This document shows, in pieces, positions 22,800 to 33,569 of a DNA stretch of 64,000 nucleotides. The position numbers and the translations under genes are program-made. This DNA is from Heterodera schachtii. Taxonomy: Eukaryota; Nematoda; Chromadorea; Rhabditida; Heteroderidae. The notes under the pieces were generated by a model that saw only the letters and a list, made by a program, of their open reading frames with translations, had not been told where the DNA came from and did not search any database. The stretch covers positions 1,392,578-1,456,577 of the forward strand of contig SIJG01000018.1 of assembly GCA_023374025.1 (NCBI GenBank), written 5' to 3'. Numbering within the stretch: the stretch's first letter is position 1; each line of letters begins with the position of its first letter.

Positions 22800-24005
22800 T
22801 TCTTCCACAATTAAGAAAAAATTCATCCAGGTTTCATTAGTGAAAGACAAAACAACTTTTTCTTATGAAAAATATTGTTTCATCGGAAAACAACATTTAA
22901 GTTGTTATTTAATTATTAACAATATTCATTTTGCCAACAACCTATAAAACAACGCTGTTTTTAAAATTTCGGTCCATTTTTGAAAATTTATTTCAGCGGG
23001 AAATATCACTTGGGAGCGGTTTACCTCAGTTGGGCGCGCACGGTTGGGCGCTCACGGTTGGGCGCTCACGTTTGGGCGCGCACGGTTGGGCGCCAGCATG
23101 CTTTTCCACTTTAACTTTCTATAACTTTTTTCTTTGTCATCCAAATCCCACATTCTTGGTATTATTCGAAAGCTTAACATGTTTAGAAGCTTTTTCTAAG
23201 CTATTGCTTAGCGATTAGACAATTACTAAAAAAGTTATAACATGAAATTTCAAAAAAAGCAAAATTTTTGAAGTTTTTTATGAATAAAATTTTTTCCAGG
23301 CTTAAAAATCTATTCTTTTTTTGTTAGGCTAATAGAGCATGTTTAGAGCTTTCGAATGATACCAAGAATATTGGATTTGGATGCCAACGAAAAAAGCTTA
23401 AGTGGAAAAGCATGCTGGCGCCCAACCGTGCGCGCCCAAACGTGAGCGCCCAACCGTGCGCGCCCAACCGTGCGCGCCCAACTGAGCGAGTCCGCTTGGG
23501 AGAGAGATAAGGCAAAATGAGAGAGTGCTGAACTTTCAGTACTGGTCAGACAAAACATTTTTGATGAAGAAGAACAAAGAAAAATTAATTAAAAAGAGAG
23601 TGTTATGGGAAGAGATTTAAGACAGAGAGAGAATAGAAACATAATGAGAAAATTTGCGTCTATTACCAAAATAATCAGCGAAGAAGGGACGTGAACTTTC
23701 TTCCCAATGCAGTCTCTATTGGGATTATTTTCTCTACCCTCCTTCATCAAAAATGTTTTGTCTGACCAGTACTGAAAGTTCGGCACTCTCTCATTTTGCC
23801 TTATCTCTCTCCCAAGTGATATTTCCCGCTGAAATAAATTTTCAAAAATGGACCGAAATTTTAAAAATAAGTTGTTTTATACGTTGTTGGCAAAATGAAT
23901 ATTGTTAATAATTAAATAACAACTTAAATGTTGTTCTCCGATGAAACAATATTTTTCTTAACAAAAAGTTGTTTTGTCTTTCTCTAGGTTTCATTGCCTT
24001 TTTAT
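22800..24005. mobile_element. Long-arm palindrome nested in H-C
   Basis: The left arm (22800-23016 continuing at 23503-23560) pairs with the right arm (about 23745-24005): GCGGGAAATATCACTTGGGA on the left, TCCCAAGTGATATTTCCCGC on the right. It also pairs through GTGCTGAACTTTCAGTACTG versus CAGTACTGAAAGTTCGGCAC. The left arm is split by 23017-23494. Confidence 0.85.
23017..23494. mobile_element. CGG-end palindromic element, copy 2
   Basis: 478 bp. Left end CGGTTTACCTCAGTTGGGCG; right end inward CGGACTCGCTCAGTTGGGCG. Perfect 8-base duplication CTTGGGAG (23009-23016, 23495-23502). Sub-terminal zones are direct TTGGGCGCGCACGG repeats. The arms carry TTGGTATTATTCGAAAGCTT and GCTTAGCGATTAGACAATTA, as in copy 1. 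Confidence 0.92.
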
Positions 24006-24389
24006 CGATCGAAATTTTATTTTTCGGAATTTTCTTTGTATTTTTCGGCATTTTCTTCGCTAAAATTCAAATTTTGCCTCAAAAAGTCAAAAATTCATGA
24101 AAAAAGTCGCAAAAACTCAAAAAAGTCATAAAAATCCCAAAAAGTTTAAAAAAATCAAAAAAAAAAAATCACAAAAAATGCATGTTAGAAGCTTCAAACA
24201 AAGTTTAGAACACTTTTTAAGTCATTTTAAGACCATTTAGAGTCAGCAAAAAAAAAGTCATTTGACTTAAATTCCAAGCCCTACTCATAACAGCATTACA
24301 AAATTTCAAATCATCAACTGATTTATTCGTTTTGTTAGATAATTTAATTAAATCCGTCGAAATCTGTCGTAATTATTTGCTTCGACAAA

Positions 24390-25410
24390 ATGTCAGACAA
24401 TGGAAAAGAAGCGGAGGAAAAAATGGCAAAAGCAATGTAAAAATTAAAATGCCAAATTTTCAATTTCAATTTTTAATTTTGTTTTCCTTTTTTCTCAGTT
24501 TCATCTCCGCCGATTGTTGGCTTTCGGTGTTCGATTTCCTTGAGCCTTTTCAACTTGGCCTTGGAATTGCGCTGATCAGCCACCGATTTGACTTTTACGT
24601 GGATGAACACTTCGAAACTCGCAAATGGACATTGGCATTTATGAAATTCAAAACAAAATTGGAGAAAATGGCACCCAGGAAATGGAAATAATTTCTGTTG
24701 GTCCGTTGTCCAATTGCGTGAGATGAAAACAAATGGGAAAAGGAAGCGTTTGGTTGGGAATTTTTTGATGAGCCGAACAGAATTTACATTCAAATGGATG
24801 ATGAGAACAAAATCGGGGACGGGTATGGACATTGGGAAAGTTTCGAATTTGGCCCAAAATTGGAGAGAATGGCACAAGGCAAATGGAAAGTGTCAATTAC
24901 GATGGAAAATCAATACCATTTCCGCAAATTCAAATGCCACGCAAAGTCATCGGATTCGAGCGCATCAACATCACGTAAATTGGCAATGGGTAAAAATGTA
25001 GGCAACATTTCCCCATTCATTTGGACACGGATGATCGGAATTTGGCGTCTAAAGTTGAAGCATTCAATGCGGTACTTTCTAATTGACTTATTTGGTATTT
25101 TTAATCAATTTTTCAATATTTTAGGCATTTTTCAATGCTTCTTCTCCCGCCAATTTCATTGTTGACATACGGTTTCGTTGGTCTTTTGCGGTCTCTGTTG
25201 TGCCATTTTCGCTGACCAATGAATTGACTCGTGAACAATTGGCTTTGAAAAGAATTAACAGCGATCATTTTCTGTTGGTCCGTTGTCCAATCGCGCGAGA
25301 CGAAAGCAAATGGACAAAATGGGAAACGGAGGCAATTGATTGGAAATTTTTTGATCAGTGCAATCAAATTGAAATTCGAATTTATAATGAAGGTGAAATC
25401 GGCGACGGGT
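24390..25410 (+). pseudogene. F-box-like family B, copy B1 (rearranged)
   Basis: Exon 1 24390-24436 (MSDNGKEAEEKMAKA) and a 62-base intron lead to exon 2 from 24499: FISADCWLSVFDFLEPFQLG then LGIALISHRFDFYVDEHFET. This is an F-box-like helical segment, the part that would bind a Skp1 adaptor of an SCF ubiquitin ligase. The frame stops at about 24690. What follows is out of order: a piece of the C-terminal domain (LVRCPIA..), then the middle motif (PRKVIGFERINI ending at a GTAAAT donor), then a proper C-terminal exon at about 25124-25410 (VVPFSLTNELTREQLALKRI, CPIARDESKWTKWETEAIDW). The central third is missing. The copy is scrambled and most likely non-functional. Confidence 0.7.
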
Positions 25411-25685
25411 AAGCGAATGCTTTTTCACAAATTCAAATTTATTGTATTTCTTTTTTTTCAACTTGGAAAAATGGTCAAGAATTGGTTATTTTTGTTAGCA
25501 GGAATTTTTCTGAATTCTTCTATATTTCAAGATTTTTGTCGAGTAAGTTTTTTTGGCGTTTAATCTTACAGACTTAATTACTTTGTAATTTATACATTCC
25601 TTTAGGGGTTTCTTTTGATGTAGTCAGTTTTGAAAAACCAAGCTAAAAATATGTTTTTTGTGCTTTTCAGATCATAGGGAGCTCA

Positions 25686-26040
25686 CAAAGGAAGGTCCCC
25701 AGGTGTCCGTGGGATTTCCGAATGAAATTTGGTGGGTGGATAGGGCACCCATGGGTTCTTAAGAAAAGTGTTTTTATTTTCTGCGAAATGAGCACGAGTG
25801 CCGAGATATGACATGCCAAAGTTTTTTTTATTCCAATAAATTAAATAAACATTTGCACTGTTTTGTGCTGTTCGGTGGTGCGGAGGTTGTGCTCCGGCCT
25901 TCCCTTTTTGCCCTCGCAGGTTCGATTCCCTCTTAAGAAAATTTATTTTCCCCTTTTTATCCTTGCATTTTATGCAAATTAACGGCCATTTAAATCGATG
26001 TCATTCGGCCAAAAATTTTTATTCCTCCTCCAATTTCATT
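25686..26040. repeat. Left terminal inverted repeat of the Tc5-like element
   Basis: Pairs with 27936-28289 with few mismatches. Contains a tRNA-like A/B-box pair at about 25868-25932 (GGTGGTGCGGAGG and GCAGGTTCGATTCCC). Confidence 0.9.
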
Positions 26041-26046
26041 CCTAAA

Positions 26047-27931
26047 ATGTCCGTAAATCCCCAAAATATTATTGTCCTTTTAAAAAAATATTTCTCCAAA
26101 TATAATGATGAAACTCAAATAAATTCTCTCGAAATCAATATTTTGAAAAATTTTGCCGCGACTATTGAAAAATGCATTAAATTTGATGAAGAAATGCTTT
26201 TATCGGAGGATTTGGTGATTGATGAGGAAGCAAATTTTGATGAATTAGACGACCAAACTGATGAATTCGATTATGATTCCGCAGAAGAATTTGATGGAAA
26301 TCAAAGTCCCAACGGTTCAGGTCCATTCGATTTCTTAATTGAAATATTTAACAAAAAAATTTTCAAAAAACGGACTGAAATTTTTAACTTAAAAATATTT
26401 CAATTAAGAAAAGTCGAGTGGATCAAGTTTTTTCCCATCGCCCGACAAAAAAATGGCTCGAGAAGACTTCATTTCACATTCTGATAAGAAAAAAGCCGTT
26501 CAATTTTACCGTTCTTCTGAAAAAGGACACCGGTCACTTTCATGTATGCGGTCAAAATTTCGATTTATCAAGAATGAATCTGACCTAAAAATGCTCCGGA
26601 GGTACAATGAAAAATTTTTTTCAGTAAAACATAGAATTAAGATTCGAAACCAATCTTAAAACCCAAATGGAAGCATTAAAGCAAATTGACGACATTGTTA
26701 AAAGGCAATTTGTGGAGAAAACAGCATTAAATTTAAGTTTATCCGATCAAATCCTCCGAAAATGGGCAATTTCTGCAAACAACACTCTTGGGGACAACAA
26801 AATTGTTAATTTTAAAGCGTCGAAAAAATGGGTCAATGCATTTAAAAAACGTCATCGCATAGTTTCGAGAAAGGTTAAAATAATAAAATAGCCGAAAAAA
26901 TAAATTATTTTAGATTACGAAGTTCATTTCAAAAACTCATTTTGTAAATCTTGAAAAGATCAAATCTGAATCTGTTCAATTTGTGGATGAGGTCAGAGAA
27001 TTTGTGTCTGAAAATGTTATTGTTAGAGATGTTTTAAACGCGGACCAATCAGGGTTCGAACTCGAACTCCATCAAAAAAGGTCCTTGGCTCCAATTGGAA
27101 CCAAGCTTGTGGAATGTGTTGTGCAATCAGTTTCAAGCACAACACATAGCTATACGATTATGCCAATCATTACAGCTGATGGCATGCTTTTGTCACCACT
27201 GTATATTGTTATTGCTGAAAAACAAGGAAAATTTCCTCAAAAGGGAATTTTTCAGGTTTAAATTATTTTATTAATTCTTGATTTTGCTAAAAATTAAGGC
27301 CAAAAATGTTTTTGCTGTTCCAAACACAAGCCATATTATGACCAAAAATTTAATGATCGATTGGGTTCACAATGTTTTGGTCCCAGTTTTACGCCCTGGA
27401 GAGCAATCATTATTGTTGGTGGATAGTTGGAATGGTTGGAATGACTTTCGACTTCCGGAAAATGTTCAATTAATAGTAAAACAAATCCCAAAACATGCAA
27501 CTGGAATATGCCAACCATTGGATGTTTATGTTTTCCGGTAGTTTTGTTGCCAAAAATTAAATAAAAAACAGTTTTAGAATTTGGAAGCAATTTACGAGAA
27601 AAATAACGGAATTTGTGATGATTTATGATGTGAAAATAAATTTGCACACCAGGGATAACATTATTAAATTACAATCGTTAATCCATAACCAGTTTCGAGC
27701 CGAACGTTTTAATGGATGGATTAATTATGCCTGGAGAAAAGCCGGTTATTACGGGGACGAGCCGTTGCCAAATTTTTGTCACCCTGTTAAATTTTGTTTT
27801 GAAGTGCCAAAAAATGATATATGTCAGAAATTAAATTGTGAAAATTTTATTTTATTACGGTGTGCTTATTGTGAATTATATTTATGTTTTAATCATTTTT
27901 TTAATGATTACCATTTGTGTGAAAATGAATA
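26047..27931 (+). CDS. Tc5/pogo-type transposase (DDD)
   Basis: Cuts and moves the element by binding its inverted repeats. Probable start ATG 26047 (MSVNPQN...). Order of parts: acidic N-terminus; a psq-like helix-turn-helix (KKKAVQFYRSSEKGHRSLSC, 26480-26560); a CENP-B-type helix-turn-helix (LSDQILRKWAISANNT, NFKASKKWVNAFKKRHRIVS, to 26871); and the DDE-superfamily catalytic core with NADQSGFE (27045), LLVDSWNGW (27420) and ICQPLDVYVFR (27530) giving three aspartates. A C-terminal cysteine/histidine-rich tail (CAYCELYLCFNHFF...) follows, as in nematode Tc5 elements. Clear introns: 26873-26913, 27256-27298 and 27537-27574, all with consistent phases. The junctions near 26321-26408 and 26602-26640 are not resolved; the second could be a one-base frameshift. 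Apart from that, the frame is open to the TAA at 27931. Confidence 0.85.
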
Positions 27932-27935
27932 AAAT

Positions 27936-28289
27936 TTAATGAAAATGGAGGAATAAAAATTTTTGGCCGAATGCCATCGATTTAAATGGCCGTTAATTTG
28001 CATAAAATGCAAGGATAAAAAGGGGAAAATAAATTTTCTTAAGAGGGAATCGAACCTGCGAGGGCAAAAAGGGAAGGCCGGAGCACAACCTCCGCACCAC
28101 CGAACAGCACAAAACAGTGCAAATGTTTATTTAATTTATTGGAATAAAAAAAACTTTGGCATGTCATATCTCGGCACTCGTGCTCATTTCGCAGAAAATA
28201 AAAACACTTTTCTTAAGAACCCATGGGTGCCCTATCCACCCACCAAATTTCATTCGGAAATCCCACGGACACCTGGGGACCTTCCTTTG
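27936..28289. repeat. Right terminal inverted repeat of the Tc5-like element
   Basis: Inverted copy of 25686-26040. Transposase coding ends just before it, at the TAA at 27931. Confidence 0.9.
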
Positions 28290-28500
28290 TCAGGAAAATA
28301 GGTAAAACCTAACAAGCGTGTCCCTAGTACATAACATGTTTTTGTATTGAAAAATATTGCGGGGAGAAAGGCATAAACAAAGTGCGGCGAGTTGGGCAGA
28401 GTTCCTCTTTTTCCCATCTTTTGTTTATTTTATTTTTTTTGCTCTCTTTTATTTTTTCTAATTCTCTTTATTTACGTATTGGAAAAAAGTGAAAATAAAA

Positions 28501-30131
28501 ATGAACCGACGGTAAGGAAAATTTTTTAGAAATTACCAAATCTTTATTTATCCATGCATTTTTTTTCTCGTTTCAGTTGGATTTGTAGCGATGTTTGGAT
28601 GGACATTCTCCCATCTTTTGACCATGCTCAACTCGGCCTCAAAATGGCACTGATTTCGCCCCGTTTTGATGCGCTGGTGGACAAACATTTTGATGGCAAA
28701 ACGGAATTAACGCTATGGAAGGTCATTAGAATTCGCAAGCACATTGAAATAGCAAAAGTTTTTGTCGAAGGCAAATCTGAGGGATTTCCATTGCCGAATC
28801 ATACGCTACCCAACAAAATTCGCTTTGATAGCTTACAGATTGAGTAATTCAAAACATCTTTAAAATTTGTATAATTCGATTTTTAACATTTTGTTTTAAT
28901 GCAAGCGATTTGATTTTAGGGGGCGTCGTCGAGGGGGGGGGGGGGGGGTCGTAACGAAGGAGGAAAAGAGAAGCATCTGAAAAATTTGGTCAATTTCTTA
29001 GCAAATTCATTAAAATTCCTAAAAAGTTTTACTGCCGGCCCCTAAAAATCCTTTAGAGTCCCCGGGGTCCATCACTCTGTTCAGAATCGTCGCCAGGGGG
29101 CCTAAAAACAATAACAATTATTCATCTCATCGAGAGGAATCGGAGATAATATTAATACATTATTCAATATGGAAATCAGAGAGTTAGTCGTATTCCCTCA
29201 AATTTCCCCCACCCCTTTTTTAGGTACATTGACCACTCCGTGATCACATTTCTCCGTTCCAATCATCAAATTTTTAACCGAAGTGGCACCAATTTGGATT
29301 TGGCTGTGTTTTCAACAGGGGATGAGCAGCCGATTTGGGATGTTTTTGTTCGTCAAATTTGTGCGACAAGCATTCGCTATTTGCAATTTGCCGATGGCGA
29401 TCATTTGGACAATTTGTTGCGCCGCACTTCATCGACAATTCTCACTGATCTCGACATTAATTCGATCAAAATTTTTCGTCTGTTCCCTGTTGTCATTGCT
29501 GCTACTGATGATGATGATGATGGGCCAAATGCAACTTCTGGCGGGCAAGCATTGGCCAAATGGCTGCACACACCGAGAAAACATGGCCAACCAAAGCGAT
29601 TGTTTTTCGAAGATAGCGCAGAAAGACACTTCGATTGGGTCAACAATTTCAAAGAGGTGGTGGTGGTGGGATTAGATTCTCATAAAATATCTGGAGTTTT
29701 GTTTGTTTTCAATTTGATTTTTGATTTTTATTTCCCATTGTTTAGAAATTTCTCCGTGCCACCACCACTTCTGTCAGCTATAAAATTCATGATATTGTTT
29801 ATGTGCCAACATCAATTGAGCCATTTGAATTGGTGAATGAGCAGACCAAAGAAATGCTGACTGACATTAATGAAGGAAGGAGCTTTTTATTGGGTGTTGA
29901 AGCGATGCCCAATTGTTGGTGAGACGGCGGCGGCGGTTCAGCAGCAGAAAAATTTGACGGACAATTTGAACAATGTCTTTTTTGATTTGAGTGGTTGCAA
30001 CAATCTGATTGGGTGAGCAACAACAAAACAGCAGAACTTTGAAATTATTAAATCGCGTTGAATTTTCAGGCCTTTGGCTCCACCGGCGGCAGCAGCAAAA
30101 GTGGATCAAAGCAGCGAAAAGGGCGTCTGAT
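28501..30131 (+). pseudogene. F-box-like family A, copy A1 (frameshifted near the C-terminus)
   Basis: Exons 28501-28511 (ATGAACCGACG), 28577-28843, 29224-29656, 29746 onward; phases agree. The protein starts MNRRWICSDVWMDILPSFDH then AQLGLKMALISPRFDALVDK, an F-box-like segment (Skp1-binding role inferred). A middle domain follows (YIDHSVITFLRSN, QPIWDVFVRQI, DHLDNLLRR, ALAKWLHTP, PKRLF). The C-terminal domain (PFELVNEQTKEMLT) loses frame near 29880: as read, it stops at 29922, while the conserved continuation (LKRCPIVGETAA ... NNVFFDLSG) is open in the +1 frame to a donor at about 30011. The last exon is PLAPPAAAAKVDQSSEKG, stop TGA near 30130. A single indel explains this; it may be a real truncation or a sequence error. 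Confidence 0.75.
28921..29223. other. Intron of A1 with a poly-G run
   Basis: A G run of about 15 or more begins near 28935 in the second intron. No inserted element with clear termini was found. Confidence 0.5.
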
Positions 30132-31582
30132 TATGTGGACAAATGAATTTTATGGCATTTGACAAATGGTCGAGTATTTTGAATAAAATTGTTCTTTTGA
30201 TATTTTTTATTCCCTTTGAAATGTTCATTTTTATTGGAGAACTCTTAGAGCTATCGACTAATACCAATAATGCTTAATTCTAGGGTAATAGTAAAGTTTG
30301 TCCCCCCCCCTCGAAAAAATTCTTAGTTTTTAAGTCATGAAAACGTGTTTCCAACGGTAAAACTTTGGGATCCGGATCAGGAGATTCCTGACAATCGCAA
30401 TTTTTTAATCCTGAAAATCGATCCAGAACCAAATTCTTTTATCGTTTTTTCGGCAGAAAACCATAAAATATTCATAATAGCATAACACAATCAAATGATC
30501 AGTCCAATGAAAAAAAAACAATTTTGAACATGTCAATAATTTCATGATTCAAATCGATCGATCATTTCTGCGCAAATCATCATTCATTTATTTCTGCTGA
30601 TCAATTGGGCCGGGAATTGCGTCAAGAAGGCTAAAAATAGAAAAATAACATAATTGAATTTTTTTTAATTAACATTCGCTGACCCATCCCAGATGTCGTC
30701 CTTACGATAAACTCGAATGTTAATTTGATTCCACTGATCACGAATATGCCAATCAATCGCTTCCTTTTCCCATTTTGTCCATTTGCTTTCGTCTCGCGCA
30801 ATTGGAAAACGGATCAGCAGAAAACGGCAGCTATTTTTAATCCTTTTCAAAGCCAATTGTTCACGAGTCAATGTTGGTCAAATCAAAGAGCACAACGTAG
30901 TCAGCAAAAGAGTAAAGAAAACAAATGTCAACAATGAAATTGGCAGGAGATGAAGAATTGACAAATGCCTAAAACATGTGAAAATTGGTAAAGAAATACG
31001 AAATGAGAAATAAAAGCCACAAATAGGCAAGTTTTTGGAAAGGGTCCGGCCATGTAAATTCCGACGCTTTATTGTTCCTTTTAAACGTCACCGCTTTTAA
31101 GGCTTCAATCTTCGACGCCAAATTTCCATCTTCCGTGTACAAAAAGCATCTCAACACCTTTGGCACATTGTTTGGATGGGGAGTGAAAAGCCATTTGGCC
31201 AATGCGCGTCCATCCGACGCCTTGGCACTGTCATCGCATGGGAATTCGATGAGGAAATTGTCGGCATCATGGAAAGAGACAAAGCGAAGCGAGGGACAAT
31301 CGTTGAGAATTGACGGGACGATGTGTCGCAAATTGTTGAAAATATTCTCAAACAATTCCATGCCATAAATGTTTTTTCCGATCATTGGTCAAATGTTGCG
31401 CCAAATGAACTCCAAAATGCATTGATTGTTCGTGCGGATGATCAAATTAATAGGACAGAATGAGGCGAACAGTGGACGAAAACGATGGAGAAAAGCGATG
31501 GCATTTTGATCGATGAAACTAAAAAATTAATGGGGAAAAGTTGCCTAAAATTTTTAAAAATTGGCCAATTTTACGTGATGAG

Positions 31583-32167
31583 TAGGGTTATAAGTTGTAT
31601 GCACTAAAAAATGCATAAAAACCCCCCAAATATGCACTAAAATATGCCTTAAAAACTGCCAAAAATGGCTTTTAGCCTCAAAAAATGCCAAAAATTGTGT
31701 ATAAATTAAGAATTGACTTAAAACTCCAAAACAATGACTAAGGAGCATTTTTTAGACAGTTGCAAAAATATTAAATTTCCAAATTTATAAATTTTTATTA
31801 TCTGCTAAAACAAAATTACATACATTTTTACATATATAAAAAATTTTTTCCAAAAGTCTTACAAAAATTTAAAATTTTTCGATTTTTAAGGGCGTATTTT
31901 TAAAAAAATTCCAAAAAAGTCGATCTTTAGGGGTGTATTTTTCGCTTTTTTTTTTCATTTTTCTTGTGAAAATTCACTTAAAATGGCCAAAATATCGACT
32001 AAAAACGCAAAAAATGGCCAAATATGCATTTATTCTCGAATCTTTTATATGCACTAAAAACCTTCACCAAATCAAAAAATTTTAACGCAGAAATGCTATT
32101 TTTGAGCCCCTTTCTTCATAGCATATGCGCAGAAAAAATGTGCAAAATCATACAACTTATAACCCTA
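31583..32167. mobile_element. hAT-like MITE H-D (585 bp), word TATGCACTAAAA
   Basis: Termini TAGGGTTATAAGTTGTATG and the inverted CATACAACTTATAACCCTA; 8-base duplication GTGATGAG (31575-31582, 32168-32175). The interior is reiterated ATGCACTAAAA/AAATGCC, plus the shared blocks (complement of TACACCCCTAAAGATC) and TTTTAACGCAGAAATGC. Confidence 0.93.
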
Positions 32168-32175
32168 GTGATGAG

Positions 32176-32385
32176 TAGGATGATACTTTAATGTCGAAAT
32201 AGTGAAAAAAACGCCAAAATCGTGATTTTTAACTATTTTAGTGACAAAACCGCAAAATAGTGATTTCTAATGACCGATAATGACCTCAGAATCGAAATTT
32301 TTTAATGCAGAAATGCGTTTTTGAGCTCCTTTCTTCAAATCAATTGAGCAAAAAATTTAGGTAAAACCTAAAAATATCATCCCTA
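32176..32385. mobile_element. hAT-like MITE H-E (210 bp), word ATAGTGA
   Basis: Termini TAGGATGATA and TATCATCCCTA; duplication GTGATGAG (32168-32175, 32386-32393), so it shares one target copy with H-D. Contains TAGTGACAAAAC words and the block GAAATGCGTTTTTGAGCTCC. Confidence 0.9.
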
Positions 32386-32475
32386 GTGATGAGGATGATC
32401 TTGAAACCGATGACTTTGCGTGGCATTTGAATTTGCGAAACTGGCAATGGCTTTCCATGAAAATTAACAATTTTC

Positions 32476-32944
32476 GGCAATCCTGAAGAATGGGGGTTTC
32501 TATTTTCAAAATTTTTTTTTAATTTCTGCTCAAAATCAGTTTCCAGGGGTTTTTGAGGACGCTGATCACGAATCTGAACTTGGATTTGCCAAATTCAGAA
32601 TCCCTGACCCGAATTCGAACAAAAACTTGAATTTTTTTCAAAAGATGCAGTTTTCTTGGGAAAAGCTGCGAATTAATTTTGACAACTATTTATTTTGATG
32701 CAAAACAATGCTTCAATTATTAATTGAATAGAAAATACGCAATTTTCTCTAAAATTTGGTCGATTTTAACGTGTGTTTTTGAAAAAAAAATTCATTTTTT
32801 TTTTATTCGAATTCGGGTCCGGGGTTCGAAATTGGGGAAATCCAAGTTCAGATTCGTAATCAGCACACTCGATAACCCCCAGAAACTAATTATGAGCACA
32901 AAATAAATAAGTTAAATTAGAAACCCCCATTCTTCAGGATTGCC
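32476..32944. mobile_element. GGCAATCC MITE (469 bp) in F-box exon
   Basis: Perfect ends GGCAATCCTGAAGAATGGGG and the inverted CCCCATTCTTCAGGATTGCC. Perfect 8-base duplication CAATTTTC (32468-32475, 32945-32952). The long arms contain CGAATCTGAACTTGGATTTG on the left and its complement on the right, so the whole element is a near-palindrome. Confidence 0.93.
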
Positions 32945-33569
32945 CAATTTTCATTTCTTTTGTGCCATTCTCTCCAATTTTGCTTCGAATTCGAATAGAT
33001 TTCAGCGCCCATTTGCGTGTTTTGAAATGTTCATCCACATAAAAGGCAAAACGGTGGCTGGTCATCGAAATTCCAAGGCCAAGTTGAAAAGGCTCAAGGA
33101 AATCGAACACCGAAAGCCAACAATCGGCGGAGATGAAACTGAGAAAAAAGGAAAACAAAATTAAAAATTGAAATTGAAAATTTGGCATTTTAATTTTTAC
33201 ATTGCTTTTTTTGAAAGCACAAAGCCTAAAGAAGCTAAAATATACAAAATCTCAGAAAAGTCAAATTGACTCATAAAGTGCAATAGAATCGTATTTTCTT
33301 TAAAACATTAGATGAATTTCCTCTATTTTAATTTTCATTTGTCGACAAAATGAATTTCATTTTAAAATTTGATTAAAAGAGGTATGTTGTATGTATATCA
33401 TATCATATTAAATACTTAGGTACAAAAACTTTATTTTTTGGAAAATTTTTTTTGGGGGGCGCGGTTTATCTTTTAGGAAATATGGTATAAGCAAACTGAA
33501 CATTTCAACAAAAATGAAAACTTTTATGAGCACAGCAAAAATCATTTTTGTATTTCCTTAATTCAAATC

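Larger units (their letters stand above)
22578..24283. mobile_element. hAT-like element H-C (1706 bp) with nested inserts, word AAAAAGTC
   Basis: Termini TAGGGCTGGGAATTTAAGTC and the inverted GACTTAAATTCCAAGCCCTA. Perfect 8-base duplication CTCATAAC (22570-22577, 24284-24291). The outer zones (to about 22780 and from about 24040) are made of reiterated AAAAAGTC/AAAAGTCAAAAA. The middle is a second, ~1.2 kb palindrome, itself interrupted by a third element. Confidence 0.92.
25686..28289 (+). mobile_element. Tc5-like DNA transposon, near complete
   Basis: 2604 bp with ~350 bp terminal inverted repeats (25686-26040 and about 27936-28289; ends CAAAGGAAGGTCCCCAGG). It is flanked by TCA on both sides (25683-25685, 28290-28292). 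The reconstructed empty site CTCAG fits the known Tc5 target CTNAG with TNA duplication. It encodes a spliced transposase. It sits inside another repeat whose block ending TTTTTTGTGCTTTTCAG is shared with the hAT-like MITEs. Confidence 0.93.
30585..33200 (-). pseudogene. F-box-like family B, copy B2, disrupted by three MITEs and a stop
   Basis: Minus strand. The F-box-like exon ends near 33165 (FISADCWLSVFDFLEPFQLG, then GISMTSHRFAFYVDEHFKTR). It is cut at 32944 by a GGCAATCC MITE, and resumes beyond 32475 with PRKVIGFKII. At the exon/donor boundary it is cut again by two hAT-like MITEs (31583-32167, 32176-32385). The middle exon (about 31520-31085) reads FIDQNAIAFLHRF, CPSLRFVSFHDADNFLIEF, DGRALAKWLFTPHPNNVPKV, but a TGA stands where sister copies have Trp (RNI-stop-PMIG; B4 has RNIWPLIA). 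The C-terminal exon (about 30960-30680) is open: [40 protein letters not shown]. The first exon has lost its ATG. Confidence 0.8.
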
